DNA from: Mycolicibacterium baixiangningiae
GTDB taxonomy: Bacteria > Actinomycetota > Actinomycetes > Mycobacteriales > Mycobacteriaceae
Direction of reading: 5' to 3'
NCBI RefSeq assembly: GCF_016313185.1
Contig: NZ_CP066218.1
Location: forward strand, 1,302,001 to 1,366,000
Length of the DNA stretch: 64,000 nt
Part shown: one piece after another, positions 18,936 through 28,052 of the stretch
Numbering within the stretch: the first letter of the stretch is position 1
Layout of the letters: every line of letters starts with the position of its first letter
Position numbers and translations under genes: made by a program
Notes under the pieces: model-generated
Told to the model about the DNA's origin: nothing
What the model saw: the letters and a program-made list of their open reading frames with translations, nothing else
The model's database searches: none

Positions 18936-19035
18936 GAACCCCCTTGTCGTGACGGCCGGCCTTCACCCGTTGATGACGTCGTCAATTGCAGCTTGGTACC
19001 GCGACCGCCGTGACGCAACCGCCTTCGCGCAGCGT

Positions 19036-20784
19036 TCAGGGTGCGATCGCCGTCTGCTGGTCGACGATCACGCCGACATCGGTGATCAACCGGCCCTCGG
19101 CGGCCGGCGCGTCGGCGTTGACCTGCAGGACGAACAGTCCGTCGGCGGCGCCGAAGACGGTGGTCTTCTGCCAGGTCGTCCGGCGTTTCCCGTCGCGGTC
19201 GTAGGAGCCGTCGACCTGCACCGAGTCAAACCCGGCGAGTCTGCCCGGACGCGCGGCGCCGGTCTGGGCCGCGGGCAGCGTCTTCAGCTCATTCGGTGCG
19301 TACTCGAGGATCTTCGCCGGGTCGACGTTGCCGGACAGTTTCGACATCAGCGAGATCACCGTTGGCGGGTCGACGTTGGCGGGCAGGCCGTCGAACACCA
19401 TCGCCGAATACGCCCACGACGGAGCGCGGGTCCCCGCATCGGACCAGCCGGGCGGGATCGGCATCGTGACGACCGGCGCATCCGGAGTCTCCCGGTGGAT
19501 AGGCCGCTCGACGATGCGGTTGTCGCGGATGTAGTCGGCGATGGTGTACGGCGACCGGGCAGCCGTCGGCCGAGGAGTGGTGGAGGGCCGGGCGCGCGAC
19601 GTCGTCGTGGTCGGGTTCGGGGTGGTGGCGTCGTCGTCGGAGCCGGTCACCGTTACCGCCGTGACCACGCCCGCCACGAGCAGGATCACCCCGAGCAGGG
19701 CGCCGGCGACGACGAGACCCCTGCGGCGGCGTTTCGGCGGCTGTCCGGGCGTCGGACCGTATGGCGCACCGGGATGTGCTGCGCCACTGGGCATCCACGG
19801 GGACACCAGCACCGGCGGACCCTGCCCGCCGCCGGGATGTGGTGGGCCGCTCAGCGGTGCCGAGATCGGCGGCCCCGGATACGAGACGCCGGGCGGCGGG
19901 CCGAGCGGGGACTGCGGGGTGACCGGGGACCGCGGTGCGGCCGGCGCGCGGGTCGCCTCGGCCAGCGCGGCGGCGAAGTCGTGGCAGGTGTTGAAGCGCG
20001 CGGCCGGATCCTTCGCCAGGGCCCGCGCCATCGCCGCGTCGAACGCCCGCAGCTCCGGCCGGGTGTCGGAGAGCCGCGGAGGTGGCGTGTTGAGGTGGTG
20101 GCTGATGATCACGGCCGGATTGCTGTGCGGGAACGGCGGGCTGCCGGTGAACAACCGGTAGGCCGTGGCGGCGAGTGAATACTGATCGGCCCTGCCGTCG
20201 ATCGGGTGGCCCATCAGCTGTTCGGGCGCGCTGTAGCTCATCGATCCGACGGCGATGTTCGACGACGTGAGGCCCGTGTTGTCCTCGGCGTGGCGGGCGA
20301 TGCCGAAGTCGGCGAGCAGAATCCGTCTGCGGGCCCGGTCGGGGCCGGTGATCAGGATGTTGGCCGGTTTGACGTCGCGGTGCAGCAGTCGGCGCTGGTG
20401 GGCGTAGTCCAGCGCGTCGGCCACGGCGGTGACGATCTCGATGACGTCGGCGGCGGGCATCCCCGACGGATAGCTGTCGACGAGCAGTCGGGCGGCGTCG
20501 TGGCCGTCGACGAAATCCATCGAAATCCAGAGCCGGCCGTCGTACTCGCCGCGGTCGTGCACGCCGACGATGTGCGGATGCCACAGCGCGGCCGCCAGAT
20601 CCGCTTCCCGGCTGAACCGGTGGCGGTACTCCTCGTCGGCGGAGAACGATGCCGGCAGCACCTTGAGCGCATCCTGTCGCGGCAGCCGCGGATGCTGCGC
20701 CAGGTACACCTCGCCCATGCCCCCGGTTCCCACCAACCGCACGATCGTGTAGCCCGCGAAGACCTGACCGGTTTCCAACGGCAT
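19036..20784 (-). CDS. Transmembrane Ser/Thr protein kinase with extracellular LpqN-like domain
   Basis: 582 residues. The Hanks-type kinase domain spans 11-280: glycine loop [12 protein letters not shown], Lys41, [10 protein letters not shown] (135-144), DFG (159-161) and [10 protein letters not shown], so it is catalytically complete and of the bacterial PknB/PknF class. A Pro-rich linker leads to one transmembrane helix (356-378). The outer part (412-582) resembles the LpqN/LpqT lipoprotein family: [27 protein letters not shown]. This fusion suggests a sensor of the cell envelope or lipids. The ATG lies six bases after a TAGTCT -10 box, so the mRNA is probably leaderless. The upstream 35 bp recur at 32647. 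Confidence 0.9.
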   Translation of the reverse strand: MPLETGQVFAGYTIVRLVGTGGMGEVYLAQHPRLPRQDALKVLPASFSADEEYRHRFSREADLAAALWHPHIVGVHDRGEYDGRLWISMDFVDGHDAARLLVDSYPSGMPAADVIEIVTAVADALDYAHQRRLLHRDVKPANILITGPDRARRRILLADFGIARHAEDNTGLTSSNIAVGSMSYSAPEQLMGHPIDGRADQYSLAATAYRLFTGSPPFPHSNPAVIISHHLNTPPPRLSDTRPELRAFDAAMARALAKDPAARFNTCHDFAAALAEATRAPAAPRSPVTPQSPLGPPPGVSYPGPPISAPLSGPPHPGGGQGPPVLVSPWMPSGAAHPGAPYGPTPGQPPKRRRRGLVVAGALLGVILLVAGVVTAVTVTGSDDDATTPNPTTTTSRARPSTTPRPTAARSPYTIADYIRDNRIVERPIHRETPDAPVVTMPIPPGWSDAGTRAPSWAYSAMVFDGLPANVDPPTVISLMSKLSGNVDPAKILEYAPNELKTLPAAQTGAARPGRLAGFDSVQVDGSYDRDGKRRTTWQKTTVFGAADGLFVLQVNADAPAAEGRLITDVGVIVDQQTAIAP

Positions 20785-20819
20785 GGCCGCAGACTACCGG
20801 CCTGGACCGTTCGCTCACG
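20785..20819 (-). promoter_or_regulatory. 35-bp direct repeat, copy 1; contains the kinase promoter
   Basis: These 35 bases are identical to 32647-32681. Read leftward they contain GGTAGTCTGCGGCC and then the kinase ATG: a TAGTCT -10 element six bases from the start codon, implying leaderless transcription. The repeat fills the gap between the kinase start and the end of the first FadR gene (36 bp away). Confidence 0.75.
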
Positions 20820-20855
20820 CGGCAACGGGTTACCCCGTCGGCCGAGCGAGGCCGG

Positions 20856-21536
20856 TCAGGGCGGACCGGCGAGCAGCTGTCGGCGGACCGTCTGCAGATG
20901 CCGGCGCATCGCCTCTCGGCTCCGGGCTGCGTCACGGTCGAGGATCGCCTCGGCGATCTCGCGGTGGTCACGCTGGCACACCGCGAAGTTCTGCGGGGTG
21001 TACGGGTGGGTGTCCAGTGCGCTGCCGGCGAGCCGGCGCCTGCCTGACTCGACCATGTCGTTGAGCGCGGCCACCACGGAGTTGTGCGTGGCCATCGCCA
21101 GTGCGCGGTGAAAGGCGATGTCCCACTCCGCGAATTGCTCGGGAGTGTGCGCGGCCTCACCCTGGTCCAGGCACCGCTGGATTTCGTCGAAGTCCTCGGT
21201 GGTGGCGGCGACGGCCACCAGGGTCATCACATTGGGCTCCCACGCGGCCCGCGCATCGATCAGGTCCAGCGGGCTGATCTTCACCGGTGCCGCCACCGGC
21301 GCGGGGGCGACCGTGCCGTCGTGGGTCAGGAAGGTACCGCGGCCCACCTCGCGGGTGATGCGTCCTTGATTCTCCAGCACGTCGAGTTGCCTGCGCACAT
21401 CGTGGCGACTGCACTGGAGTAGTTCGGCCAGCGCGCGCTCGGTCGGCACCCGGTCGCCGGGTTTCACTGCGCCGGCGAGTATCTGATCGTCCAGGTACTG
21501 AGCGACCGAGGTGATCTGCGTACCGGTTTGCGTCAT
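20856..21536 (-). CDS. GntR/FadR family transcriptional regulator (1)
   Basis: 226 residues. The N-terminal winged helix reads GDRVPTERALAELLQCSRHDVRRQLDVLENQGRITREVGRGTFLT, typical GntR; the FCD ligand domain (about 90-220) has the metal-binding pattern FDEIQ, DIAFHRALAMATHN and HREIAEAILDRDA. It is 40-50% like its neighbour by eye, so the two are an old tandem duplication. Its start overlaps the stop of gntR 2 by TCAT/ATGA. FadR-type regulators usually sense small organic acids; this one probably controls the adjacent uptake and catabolic genes. Confidence 0.9.
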   Translation of the reverse strand: MTQTGTQITSVAQYLDDQILAGAVKPGDRVPTERALAELLQCSRHDVRRQLDVLENQGRITREVGRGTFLTHDGTVAPAPVAAPVKISPLDLIDARAAWEPNVMTLVAVAATTEDFDEIQRCLDQGEAAHTPEQFAEWDIAFHRALAMATHNSVVAALNDMVESGRRRLAGSALDTHPYTPQNFAVCQRDHREIAEAILDRDAARSREAMRRHLQTVRRQLLAGPP

Positions 21537-22204
21537 TGTCCGGACACCACCGAGCGCACGAAGTGCAGATGGTCGGTCATCGCGGTGGCCGCCCGGCGCC
21601 GGTCACGTTGGATCAGGGCCTCGACGATCTCCTGGTGTTCGCGTTCGATGGTGGCGCGGTTCTGCGGCGTGTAGCCGTCGCGTTTGAGCCGACCCCACAC
21701 CGGGTTGTTGCGGGTGGAGTTCAGCACATCCACCATGGCGACAATCTGCGGGTTGTGCGTGGCCATGGCGAATGCGTGGTGCAGGGTGACGTCCCACTGC
21801 TCGAACGATTCGTAGTCGGTTGCCGCAGCACCTCTTGCGAGGCAGCGGCGCAACTCGGCGAAGTCCTCCTCGGTGGCAGCGAGCGCGGCCAGCGCCACCA
21901 CTTCGGGTTCGAACAACAACGAAGCGGTCATGATCGCGGCCGGTGCGAACGACCCGCCGACGCCTGAAGACGGCTTGTCGCCGTCGGAAACGAGGAAGGT
22001 TCCGCGTCCGACCTCGCGGACCACCCGCCCTTCTCGTTCGAGCTGAGCCATCACGCGGCGCACCTGGGCGCGCGAGCAACCGAGTCGGTCGGCGATGTGC
22101 CGCTCTGCCGGCAACCGCCCGCTCTGCGGCAATTCGGCGGCGCCCCACTCGTCGATGAGGCGACGGATGTCGCGATCGACGAGTGGTGTGGACCCGTCGC
22201 TCAT
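21533..22204 (-). CDS. GntR/FadR family transcriptional regulator (2)
   Basis: 223 residues, winged helix SGRLPAERHIADRLGCSRAQVRRVMAQLEREGRVVREVGRGTFLVSDG followed by an FCD domain with EDFAELRRCLARG, DVTLHHAFAMATHN and HQEIVEALIQRD (Asp and His metal ligands present). It is first in a two-gene operon with its paralogue and is divergent from the transposase-derived gene. The shared intergenic region holds two CCAAT-N8-ATTGG sites, likely operators for one or both regulators. GAAAGGAGA precedes its ATG. Confidence 0.9.
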   Translation of the reverse strand: MSDGSTPLVDRDIRRLIDEWGAAELPQSGRLPAERHIADRLGCSRAQVRRVMAQLEREGRVVREVGRGTFLVSDGDKPSSGVGGSFAPAAIMTASLLFEPEVVALAALAATEEDFAELRRCLARGAAATDYESFEQWDVTLHHAFAMATHNPQIVAMVDVLNSTRNNPVWGRLKRDGYTPQNRATIEREHQEIVEALIQRDRRRAATAMTDHLHFVRSVVSGQ

Positions 22205-22241
22205 CAGTCTCCTTTCGCACGGCCAGTGCGTTTCACTGTAA

Positions 22242-22259
22242 CCAATGCGGCCTTATTGG
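22242..22259. promoter_or_regulatory. Inverted repeat CCAAT-N8-ATTGG, copy 1
   Basis: Five-base arms CCAAT and ATTGG separated by eight bases, 38 bp upstream of the divergent FadR gene. The second copy begins 51 bp away, near five helical turns, which would put both on one DNA face. Candidate FadR-type operator. Confidence 0.65.
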
Positions 22260-22292
22260 GCGCATCGGGCGGTCAAACCGCACATAAGTCGA

Positions 22293-22310
22293 CCAATGTC
22301 ACCCGATTGG
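22293..22310. promoter_or_regulatory. Inverted repeat ACCAAT-N8-ATTGGT, copy 2
   Basis: Same arms and spacer as copy 1, here extended to six-base arms by flanking A and T. It lies 71 bp before the start of the rightward gene and so could govern both directions. Confidence 0.65.
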
Positions 22311-22380
22311 TTCTCGTAACACGTGCGTAAACTCTGGACGGACAGGTGGGGCATTTCAGTTGATTTAAGGCGGTATCGAG

Positions 22381-23106
22381 GTGGTCAGTGCGCTCGACCG
22401 ATTGGCCATGTCCGCACTTGTGGCCGCGGCGCCGACCACAATGGTCGACGAGGTGCTGGGAGCTGCCGGCGTAGCGGCCGAGCGGGTGCGCAGCCTGCCG
22501 CCATGGGTCACGATCTACCACGTCCTCGGCTCGGCGATGTCCCCGCTTGCCAATTACGACGAAGTCACCGATCTGCTGTGGACGACGTTGCCGGCGGCCA
22601 CCGGGCGCGGGCTCTCCCGCCAGCGTCCGACCAGAGGTGCGATCACCAGGGCAAGGTCCCGTCTCGGCACGGAACCGTTGACGCTGCTGTTGCGTCAGAC
22701 GCTGCGCGCAGTGTCGGAGGTCGGCGCGAAAACGGACGTTGAACTGCATCGATTCGAGCCGCCCGGCACGCCGGGTCTGTGGTGGGTCTCCGAACCGGGC
22801 ACCGGTGCCCTGCGTGGCTGTGACGTGCGCGGGGCAGGTCTCGACATCGCGGAGGCGTTGCTGCGGAGCACCGCCGTGACGCACGTGACCGTGGATCTGC
22901 CCGAGGCCGCGGTCGCGGCTCTGCAACAGCGGATGGCGCCCGACGTCCATGTCGTGGCCGGCCTGCAGTCAGCGACGACCGAGACTCCCTGGCTCGGCCT
23001 GCGCGCACGTACCCGCGCCGCGTGGGAGCAGGACGCGCTCGCCCGCGCGTGCGTATGCGTGGCGTTGGAGAGGGCGCTGGCGATCGCCCGGCAGGACCCG
23101 TTCTAG
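22381..23106 (+). CDS. Protein derived from an IS4-type transposase N-terminal domain
   Basis: 241 residues from a GTG with AAGGCGG upstream. Residues about 15-110 follow the N-terminal domain of IS4 transposases: VDEVLGAAGVAAERVRSLPPWVTIYHVLGSAMSPLANYDEVTDLL and RPTRGAITRARSRLGTEPLTLLL. The DDE catalytic core that should follow (full proteins exceed 400 residues) is absent. In its place is about 110 residues that begin like the IS4 core (GTPGLWWV) but lack the acidic triad. No terminal inverted repeats flank it, and it is placed as first gene before the ABC importer, so it looks domesticated, perhaps a DNA-binding regulator, rather than a mobile element. Confidence 0.6.
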   Translation: MVSALDRLAMSALVAAAPTTMVDEVLGAAGVAAERVRSLPPWVTIYHVLGSAMSPLANYDEVTDLLWTTLPAATGRGLSRQRPTRGAITRARSRLGTEPLTLLLRQTLRAVSEVGAKTDVELHRFEPPGTPGLWWVSEPGTGALRGCDVRGAGLDIAEALLRSTAVTHVTVDLPEAAVAALQQRMAPDVHVVAGLQSATTETPWLGLRARTRAAWEQDALARACVCVALERALAIARQDPF

Positions 23107-23243
23107 GCGCTACTAAGTCAACAAGGTCGTGCGGTGGCGCCCGGGCGATATGCGTGATTGTGTTCCCGGCACAGCGCAACTCTCTTAGTCTGATTGGGCG
23201 CGGAATGGTTGCATATTGGTTGCCAACTCACGGTGGGAGTGAC

Positions 23244-24551
23244 ATGAAGAAGTCGACGAAGGTCTGGTCGACCGCAGCGGCCGCGGCCGTGTTGTTCGCG
23301 GTGCCCGCATGCTCCGGCGGGGGCGGTGAGGCCGACTCCGCCGACCCGCTGGTGGTGGGCATGCTGATGGCTTTCAGCGGTCCCACCGCGGTGGAAGGTG
23401 CCGAGGCGGTCAACGGATGTCTGCCCGCGGCTGCGGAGATCAACGAGGCCGGCGGTGTGCTCGGCCGCGACATCGAGTGCGAGGCGTTTGACACCAAGGG
23501 CACGGCCAGCGACTCGGTGCCCGCGGCGCGGCAGATGCTCAACACCACGTCCAACCTGTTCACCGTGCTCGGTCCCAGCACCGCCGAGGCCGTCGCGGCC
23601 GCCCCGGTGCTCGAGGAAGCCGGTCAGGTGATGTTCTCCCCGGCCGGCGACGGTCGCTTCGACCGCACCGAGCTCGACCACTACTACCGTCTGATCACCT
23701 CGGATTCGGTTGGCGCGCAGGCAATGGCGCTGCACTCGCAACGGCAGAACTTCGACAAGGTCGCACTGGTGTTCGTCAGCGGCGCGTCGGCGCAGGCGAA
23801 CATCCCGCCGCTCGAGGAAGCCCTCGGAGGTCTGGGTGTCGGTGTCACCGAGGCCATGACGATTCAGCCCGAGCAGCCGTCCTACCGCACCGAGGTGGCC
23901 CGGATCCTGCAGAACCGGCCGGCCGCCATCCTCTTCGAAGCCGACGCGGTCACTGCGGGGACGTTCCTGACCGAGCTCAACCAGGCCGGTGGCCGGGATA
24001 TCCCGATCGTCACCAACACCCTTGCCACCACCGGTGACTGGCAGAAGACGGCACTGGGCGCATACGGCGGTGACGAGGCGCTGGCCAAGTCGTTGCAGGT
24101 CGTCGTCCGGTATGCGCAGGAAGGCGGCGGCGGCACCGAGACCTTCGTCGAGACCCTCGAGTCGCTACAGGGCCAGGACGGTATCGACATCCCGTCCTTC
24201 AAGGACAGCGCATACTCCCGAGCCGCCTACGACGGCGTCATCCTGTCGGGTCTGGCCGCCACCAAGACCGATTCGGTGAAGCCCGAGGACTACAACTCGG
24301 CCATCCCTGAAATCCTGGCCCCCGGCGAAGGTAAGACCGTGGTCACGGACTACGCCGCGGGTGTCGAGGCCCTCGGTAAGGGTGAGGACGTCCAGTACGT
24401 CGGCGCCAACGGCGAGTACCGGCTCAACGAATTCCACAATGTGATCGGTGCTTTCGCCTTTCACGAATGGGATCCGTCCGCCAAGCAGTTGCGGTTGGTG
24501 AGCCAGCTGCCCGCCGAAGAACTCGAGGCCCTCGCGAGCGGACAGCGCTGA
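23244..24551 (+). CDS. Lipoprotein substrate-binding protein of a branched-chain-type ABC importer
   Basis: 435 residues. The N-terminus MKKSTKVWSTAAAAAVLFAVPAC is a lipoprotein signal peptide with lipidation at Cys23. The rest is a type I periplasmic binding fold like LivK/UrtA: PLVVGMLMAFSGPTAVEGAEAVNGCLPAAAEINEAGGVLGRDIE, then VLGPSTAEAVAAAPVLEEAGQVMFSP. It captures the substrate for the permeases and ATPases that follow. The ATG is preceded by GGGAG. TTGGTTGCCAA, a small palindrome, lies 18 bp upstream of the start. Ligand unknown; family members bind amino acids, urea, amides or aromatic acids. Confidence 0.9.
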   Translation: MKKSTKVWSTAAAAAVLFAVPACSGGGGEADSADPLVVGMLMAFSGPTAVEGAEAVNGCLPAAAEINEAGGVLGRDIECEAFDTKGTASDSVPAARQMLNTTSNLFTVLGPSTAEAVAAAPVLEEAGQVMFSPAGDGRFDRTELDHYYRLITSDSVGAQAMALHSQRQNFDKVALVFVSGASAQANIPPLEEALGGLGVGVTEAMTIQPEQPSYRTEVARILQNRPAAILFEADAVTAGTFLTELNQAGGRDIPIVTNTLATTGDWQKTALGAYGGDEALAKSLQVVVRYAQEGGGGTETFVETLESLQGQDGIDIPSFKDSAYSRAAYDGVILSGLAATKTDSVKPEDYNSAIPEILAPGEGKTVVTDYAAGVEALGKGEDVQYVGANGEYRLNEFHNVIGAFAFHEWDPSAKQLRLVSQLPAEELEALASGQR

Positions 24552-24555
24552 CCTC

Positions 24556-25443
24556 GTGAACCTCCTTGTCTCCGCGACGGTGTTTGGGGTGGTGATCGCC
24601 GCGGTGCTCGCCTTGGCCGCGGTCGGTTTCACCCTGCAATACAGCGTCTCCAACGTCTTCAACCTGGCGTTCAGCGAGACGATGGTGGTGTCGGGGTTCG
24701 CGGCGCTGGGGGCCGGTCACGCCGGACTTCCGATGGCCGGTGCGGCGGTGGTCGGCGTCGCGGCAGGTGTGGTGGTCTCGTTGCTGCTGAATCGCTTTGT
24801 GTACCAACCGTTCGCGCGGCGCGGTGTGTCGGTGTTCCAGATGCTGGTGATCAGCCTGGCGGTGAGCCTGGTGCTCGCCAACGCCCTGCTGGCCCTGGTA
24901 GGACCGACGTCGTTCGGGTACGAGGTCACCCCGACGGTGGTGTTCACCATCGCCAGTGCTGCCGTCACCGATCTGCAGCTGAGCGTGATCGCGCTGGCGC
25001 TGACGACGATGATCGGAATGCATCTGCTGCTCAGGCGTTCCCGACTGGGGCTGGCCATGCGCGCGGCGTCGGTGGACGGCGGCCTGGCCCAGTCGTGCGG
25101 TATCGCCACCCAGCGGGTGGTGGCCACCGCCTGGGCGATCTCCGGAGCGCTGTGCGGCCTGGCGGGGGTGGCGTTGTTCGTCATCAGTTCGTCGTTCTCG
25201 GCGACCTCGGGGCGCACGTTCATCGTGCTGGTCATCGCCGCCGCGGTGCTCGGCGGTATCGGTGACGCCTACGGCGCGATGCTCGGCGCACTCGTCCTCG
25301 GGCTGGCGACGGAACTGACCGCCGTGTGGCTGGACCCCAGCTTCAAGATCGCCATCGCGCTGGTGGTGCTGATCGGTGTGCTGATGGCACGGCCGCAGGG
25401 CATCCGCGCGGAGTTCTCGGCAGGCAGGGCATTGCAGGTATGA
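24556..25443 (+). CDS. Branched-chain-type ABC transporter permease (LivH-like)
   Basis: 295 residues, eight or so hydrophobic helices, opening ATVFGVVIAAVLALAAVGFTLQYSVSNVFNLAF. The RRSRLGLAMRAASVDGGLAQSCGI segment is the cytoplasmic EAA-like loop that contacts the ATPase, followed by GIGDAYGAMLGALVLGLATE. A GTG start four bases after the binding-protein gene, and an ATGA overlap with the next permease, place it in the importer operon. Confidence 0.9.
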   Translation: MNLLVSATVFGVVIAAVLALAAVGFTLQYSVSNVFNLAFSETMVVSGFAALGAGHAGLPMAGAAVVGVAAGVVVSLLLNRFVYQPFARRGVSVFQMLVISLAVSLVLANALLALVGPTSFGYEVTPTVVFTIASAAVTDLQLSVIALALTTMIGMHLLLRRSRLGLAMRAASVDGGLAQSCGIATQRVVATAWAISGALCGLAGVALFVISSSFSATSGRTFIVLVIAAAVLGGIGDAYGAMLGALVLGLATELTAVWLDPSFKIAIALVVLIGVLMARPQGIRAEFSAGRALQV

Positions 25444-26486
25444 GCGCAGATCTCTCCTTCTACATCGTCACGCTGGTGGTCTACGGCGCGGTCGCCGTCA
25501 TCGGCTGCTGGGGCCTGGAGCTGCAGTACTCCGACACGGGTCTGCTCAACCTGAGCTACATCGTGTCGGTGGCCGTGGGCGGCTACACCGTGGCGCTGCT
25601 CTCGCTGGGGGCACCGGAAGCCGAGGGCGGCACCCTTGTCCAGGCGTACTTCTGGGGTGCGTCGCTGCCGTTCCCGTTGCCTTTCGTCGGTGCAGTGCTG
25701 GCCGGCATGCTGATCTCGCTGCCGATCGGTCTGGTCGCGCTGCGGCGGTTGCGGTCTGACTACCAGGCCGTGGCGATGCTGTCGGTGGCGCTGATCGCCG
25801 GCGCGCTCGTCGTGGCGATGCCCGGGCTGCTCGGAGGCGGCCACGGGTTGTATCTGATCCCGGCTCCGCTCAAGGAACAGCTGGGCCTGCGGTCGGACGA
25901 ACACTCCTGGCTTTACGCAGGATTCGCGGTCCTGCTCACGGTTCTGGCGGCCTGGGTGGTGCTGCGGATCTCCCGGGCGCCGCTGTGGCGGGTGCTGCGG
26001 GCGGTACGGGAGAATCCGGAAGCCGCGGACGCCCTCGGTATCAACGTCACCCCGGTGCGGTTGTCGGCGTTCGCCGTCGGCAATGGCCTGGGTGCGCTCA
26101 GCGGCGCGCTCCTGGCGTCGTTCATCGGGACCTACGCACCGGCGGACTGGGCGTACCAGGAAACGCTGATCCTGATGGGCGCGGTGATCGTCGGCGGTGC
26201 AGGCAACCGGTTCGGTGTGCTGCTCGGCGCCCTGTTGCTCCCGGTGGGCCTGACCGAGGCGACGCGATACCTCCCGCAGTTCGGTGCACCAGGCACGGTC
26301 GACGCATTGCAGTTCGTGGTGGTCGGCCTGGTGATCCTCGGATTTCTGTGGTGGCGCCCGCAAGGCGTATTCCCTGAGCGTAAGCGCACATTCGGCCTCG
26401 ACGGAGCGCCGGTGCCGTTCTGGGAGACGTTGCGTCCGACCCCCGAGCGCCGGGTCCGCACCGAAGCCGAGCAGGGAGTCGCGTGA
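25440..26486 (+). CDS. Branched-chain-type ABC transporter permease (LivM-like)
   Basis: 348 residues from the ATG that overlaps the LivH-like stop. About ten hydrophobic segments; LWRVLRAVRENPEAADALGINVTPVRLSAFAVGNGLGALSGAL is the conserved LivM coupling loop, followed by GGAGNRFGVLLGALLLPVGLTEATRYL. It pairs with the LivH-like subunit to form the channel. The open frame upstream of 25440 overlaps livH and is not used. The C-terminus is hydrophilic (PERKRTFGLDGAPVPFWETLRP). Confidence 0.9.
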   Translation: MSADLSFYIVTLVVYGAVAVIGCWGLELQYSDTGLLNLSYIVSVAVGGYTVALLSLGAPEAEGGTLVQAYFWGASLPFPLPFVGAVLAGMLISLPIGLVALRRLRSDYQAVAMLSVALIAGALVVAMPGLLGGGHGLYLIPAPLKEQLGLRSDEHSWLYAGFAVLLTVLAAWVVLRISRAPLWRVLRAVRENPEAADALGINVTPVRLSAFAVGNGLGALSGALLASFIGTYAPADWAYQETLILMGAVIVGGAGNRFGVLLGALLLPVGLTEATRYLPQFGAPGTVDALQFVVVGLVILGFLWWRPQGVFPERKRTFGLDGAPVPFWETLRPTPERRVRTEAEQGVA

Positions 26487-27253
26487 TGAGTGACGATCGG
26501 ATCCTGGCCGTCGAGGGGCTCACAGTCGCCTACGGCAAAAACCGTGTGCTGGAGGACGTGTCGTTGAGCGTGCCCAACGCCAGGATCACCGCTGTGGTCG
26601 GCCCCAACGGCGCGGGTAAGTCCACGCTGTTACACGCACTGGCCGGGACCGCACCGGTGGAGGCCGGCTGCGTGCTGCATCGCGGACAGGACATCGCAAA
26701 GCTGCCGCCGTACGCGCGTTCTCGTCGCGGTATCGTGCGGACCTTCCAGATGCCCGCCGATTTCGGGCGCCTCACCGTGCTGGAGAACCTGCTACTGGCG
26801 GACCGCTCGGTGGGCGGCACCGGATTCCTACAGGTGTTCACCCGGCCCAGGCGTAGCTGGCTGCCCGGTCAGCGCGACGCGGTGGTCAGAGCCCGGGCGT
26901 TGCTGGCCGAGTTCGGGCTCGACACCAAGGAGAACGACTACATGGGCGACCTCTCCGGGGGTCAGCGACGCATCCTCGAGCTGCTCAGAGCGGTCACCAC
27001 CGAGCCCGAGATGCTGCTGCTCGACGAACCGTTCGCCGGTGTGCACGCGAGCATCATCGAGCGCATCTCCGAGTTCCTGATGGAGTTGCGGGACCGGGGC
27101 ATCAGCATCCTGATGGTCGCCCACGAGCTCGACGCGGTGGAACGCCTGACCGACGCCGTCGTGGTCATGGCCCGCGGTCGGGTGCTGTTCGAAGGATCCA
27201 TGGCGGCAGCCCGCCGCGAACAGGAAGTGGTGGACGCCTATGTCGCGGGATGA
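26486..27253 (+). CDS. ABC transporter ATP-binding protein (LivG-like)
   Basis: 255 residues. Walker A GPNGAGKS (39-46), Q-loop in FQMPADFGRLTV, signature LSGGQRRILEL, Walker B MLLLDEPFAGVH, switch His in VAHELDAV. The ATG at 26486 has AGGGAG seven bases upstream; a GTG three bases earlier is possible. It overlaps the LivM-like stop by TGATG and the next ATPase gene by 14 bases. One of two ATPases that energise the importer. Confidence 0.92.
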   Translation: MSDDRILAVEGLTVAYGKNRVLEDVSLSVPNARITAVVGPNGAGKSTLLHALAGTAPVEAGCVLHRGQDIAKLPPYARSRRGIVRTFQMPADFGRLTVLENLLLADRSVGGTGFLQVFTRPRRSWLPGQRDAVVRARALLAEFGLDTKENDYMGDLSGGQRRILELLRAVTTEPEMLLLDEPFAGVHASIIERISEFLMELRDRGISILMVAHELDAVERLTDAVVVMARGRVLFEGSMAAARREQEVVDAYVAG

Positions 27254-28052
27254 CGCCCAGAACCGCTCCGGCACATCGGTTCTCGGAGTTCGCGACCTCA
27301 CGGTCGGTTACCACGGCGTACCGATCGTGCACAGCGTCAGCCTGGAACTGGTCGCCGGCGCCACCGCGTGTGTGGTCGGGCCCAACGGTTGCGGCAAGAG
27401 CACCCTGCTCAAGGGGTTGACAGGCTTGGTCACGCCGATGGAGGGGACGGTCACTCTGGCCGGCTGCGGGGACATCACCGACATGTCCACCGCCGAACGG
27501 GCCGCCAACGGAATGGGATACGTCCCGCAGATCGATGACGTCTTCAAACCGCTGACGGTCGAGGAGAACATCGTCATCGGCGGATACCGGTTGTCGCGGG
27601 CCAAGGTCGCGACCAACAAGGAGCGCGTGCTCGAACTGTTCCCGCGGCTGCAATCCATGCTCAAACGGCACGCCGGCGTGCTGTCCGGCGGGGAGCGCAA
27701 GATGCTGGCGATGGCGCGGGTGCTGATGCTCGAGCCGAAGGTGTTGCTTCTCGACGAACCCACCGCAGGCCTGACCGAGGAGATGGCGTCACGCCTGCTC
27801 GACGAGCAGCTGGCAGAGCTGAAGGCCAGCGGGATCGCGGTGCTGCTGGTCGAACAGCGGGCCAATCTGGCGATGGCATCGGCAGATTGGGCCTACGTAC
27901 TGGCCACGGGACGGGTACGCCGGTCGGGGTCGGCGGCCGAGCTGCGGGCCGATCCCAGCTTCTCGCACATCTTCCTGGGCGGTACCGAAGAAGCCTTCCT
28001 GGCCGGTGCTGCCGAACCCACGAAAACCGAAGGAGAAGTTCGTTGCAGTTAG
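27240..28052 (+). CDS. ABC transporter ATP-binding protein (LivF-like)
   Basis: 270 residues. Walker A GPNGCGKS (47-54), Q-loop PQIDDVFKPLTV, signature LSGGERKMLAMARVL, Walker B VLLLDEPTAGL, ending switch EQRANLAMASADWAYVLATG; here the switch residue is Gln (VEQRAN), as is normal in LivF. The C-terminal extension RADPSFSHIFLGGTEEAFL is family-typical. Overlaps livG by 14 bases and the next gene by 10, so the importer and catabolic genes are one transcript. Confidence 0.92.
   Translation: MSRDDAQNRSGTSVLGVRDLTVGYHGVPIVHSVSLELVAGATACVVGPNGCGKSTLLKGLTGLVTPMEGTVTLAGCGDITDMSTAERAANGMGYVPQIDDVFKPLTVEENIVIGGYRLSRAKVATNKERVLELFPRLQSMLKRHAGVLSGGERKMLAMARVLMLEPKVLLLDEPTAGLTEEMASRLLDEQLAELKASGIAVLLVEQRANLAMASADWAYVLATGRVRRSGSAAELRADPSFSHIFLGGTEEAFLAGAAEPTKTEGEVRCS

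Noticed and set aside
19541..20161. Rightward frame within the kinase gene
   Set aside because: Shadow of the kinase linker and membrane region; no start signal.
22381..23106. An active IS4 insertion sequence
   Set aside because: No DDE triad, no terminal inverted repeats or target duplication found around the gene; too short.
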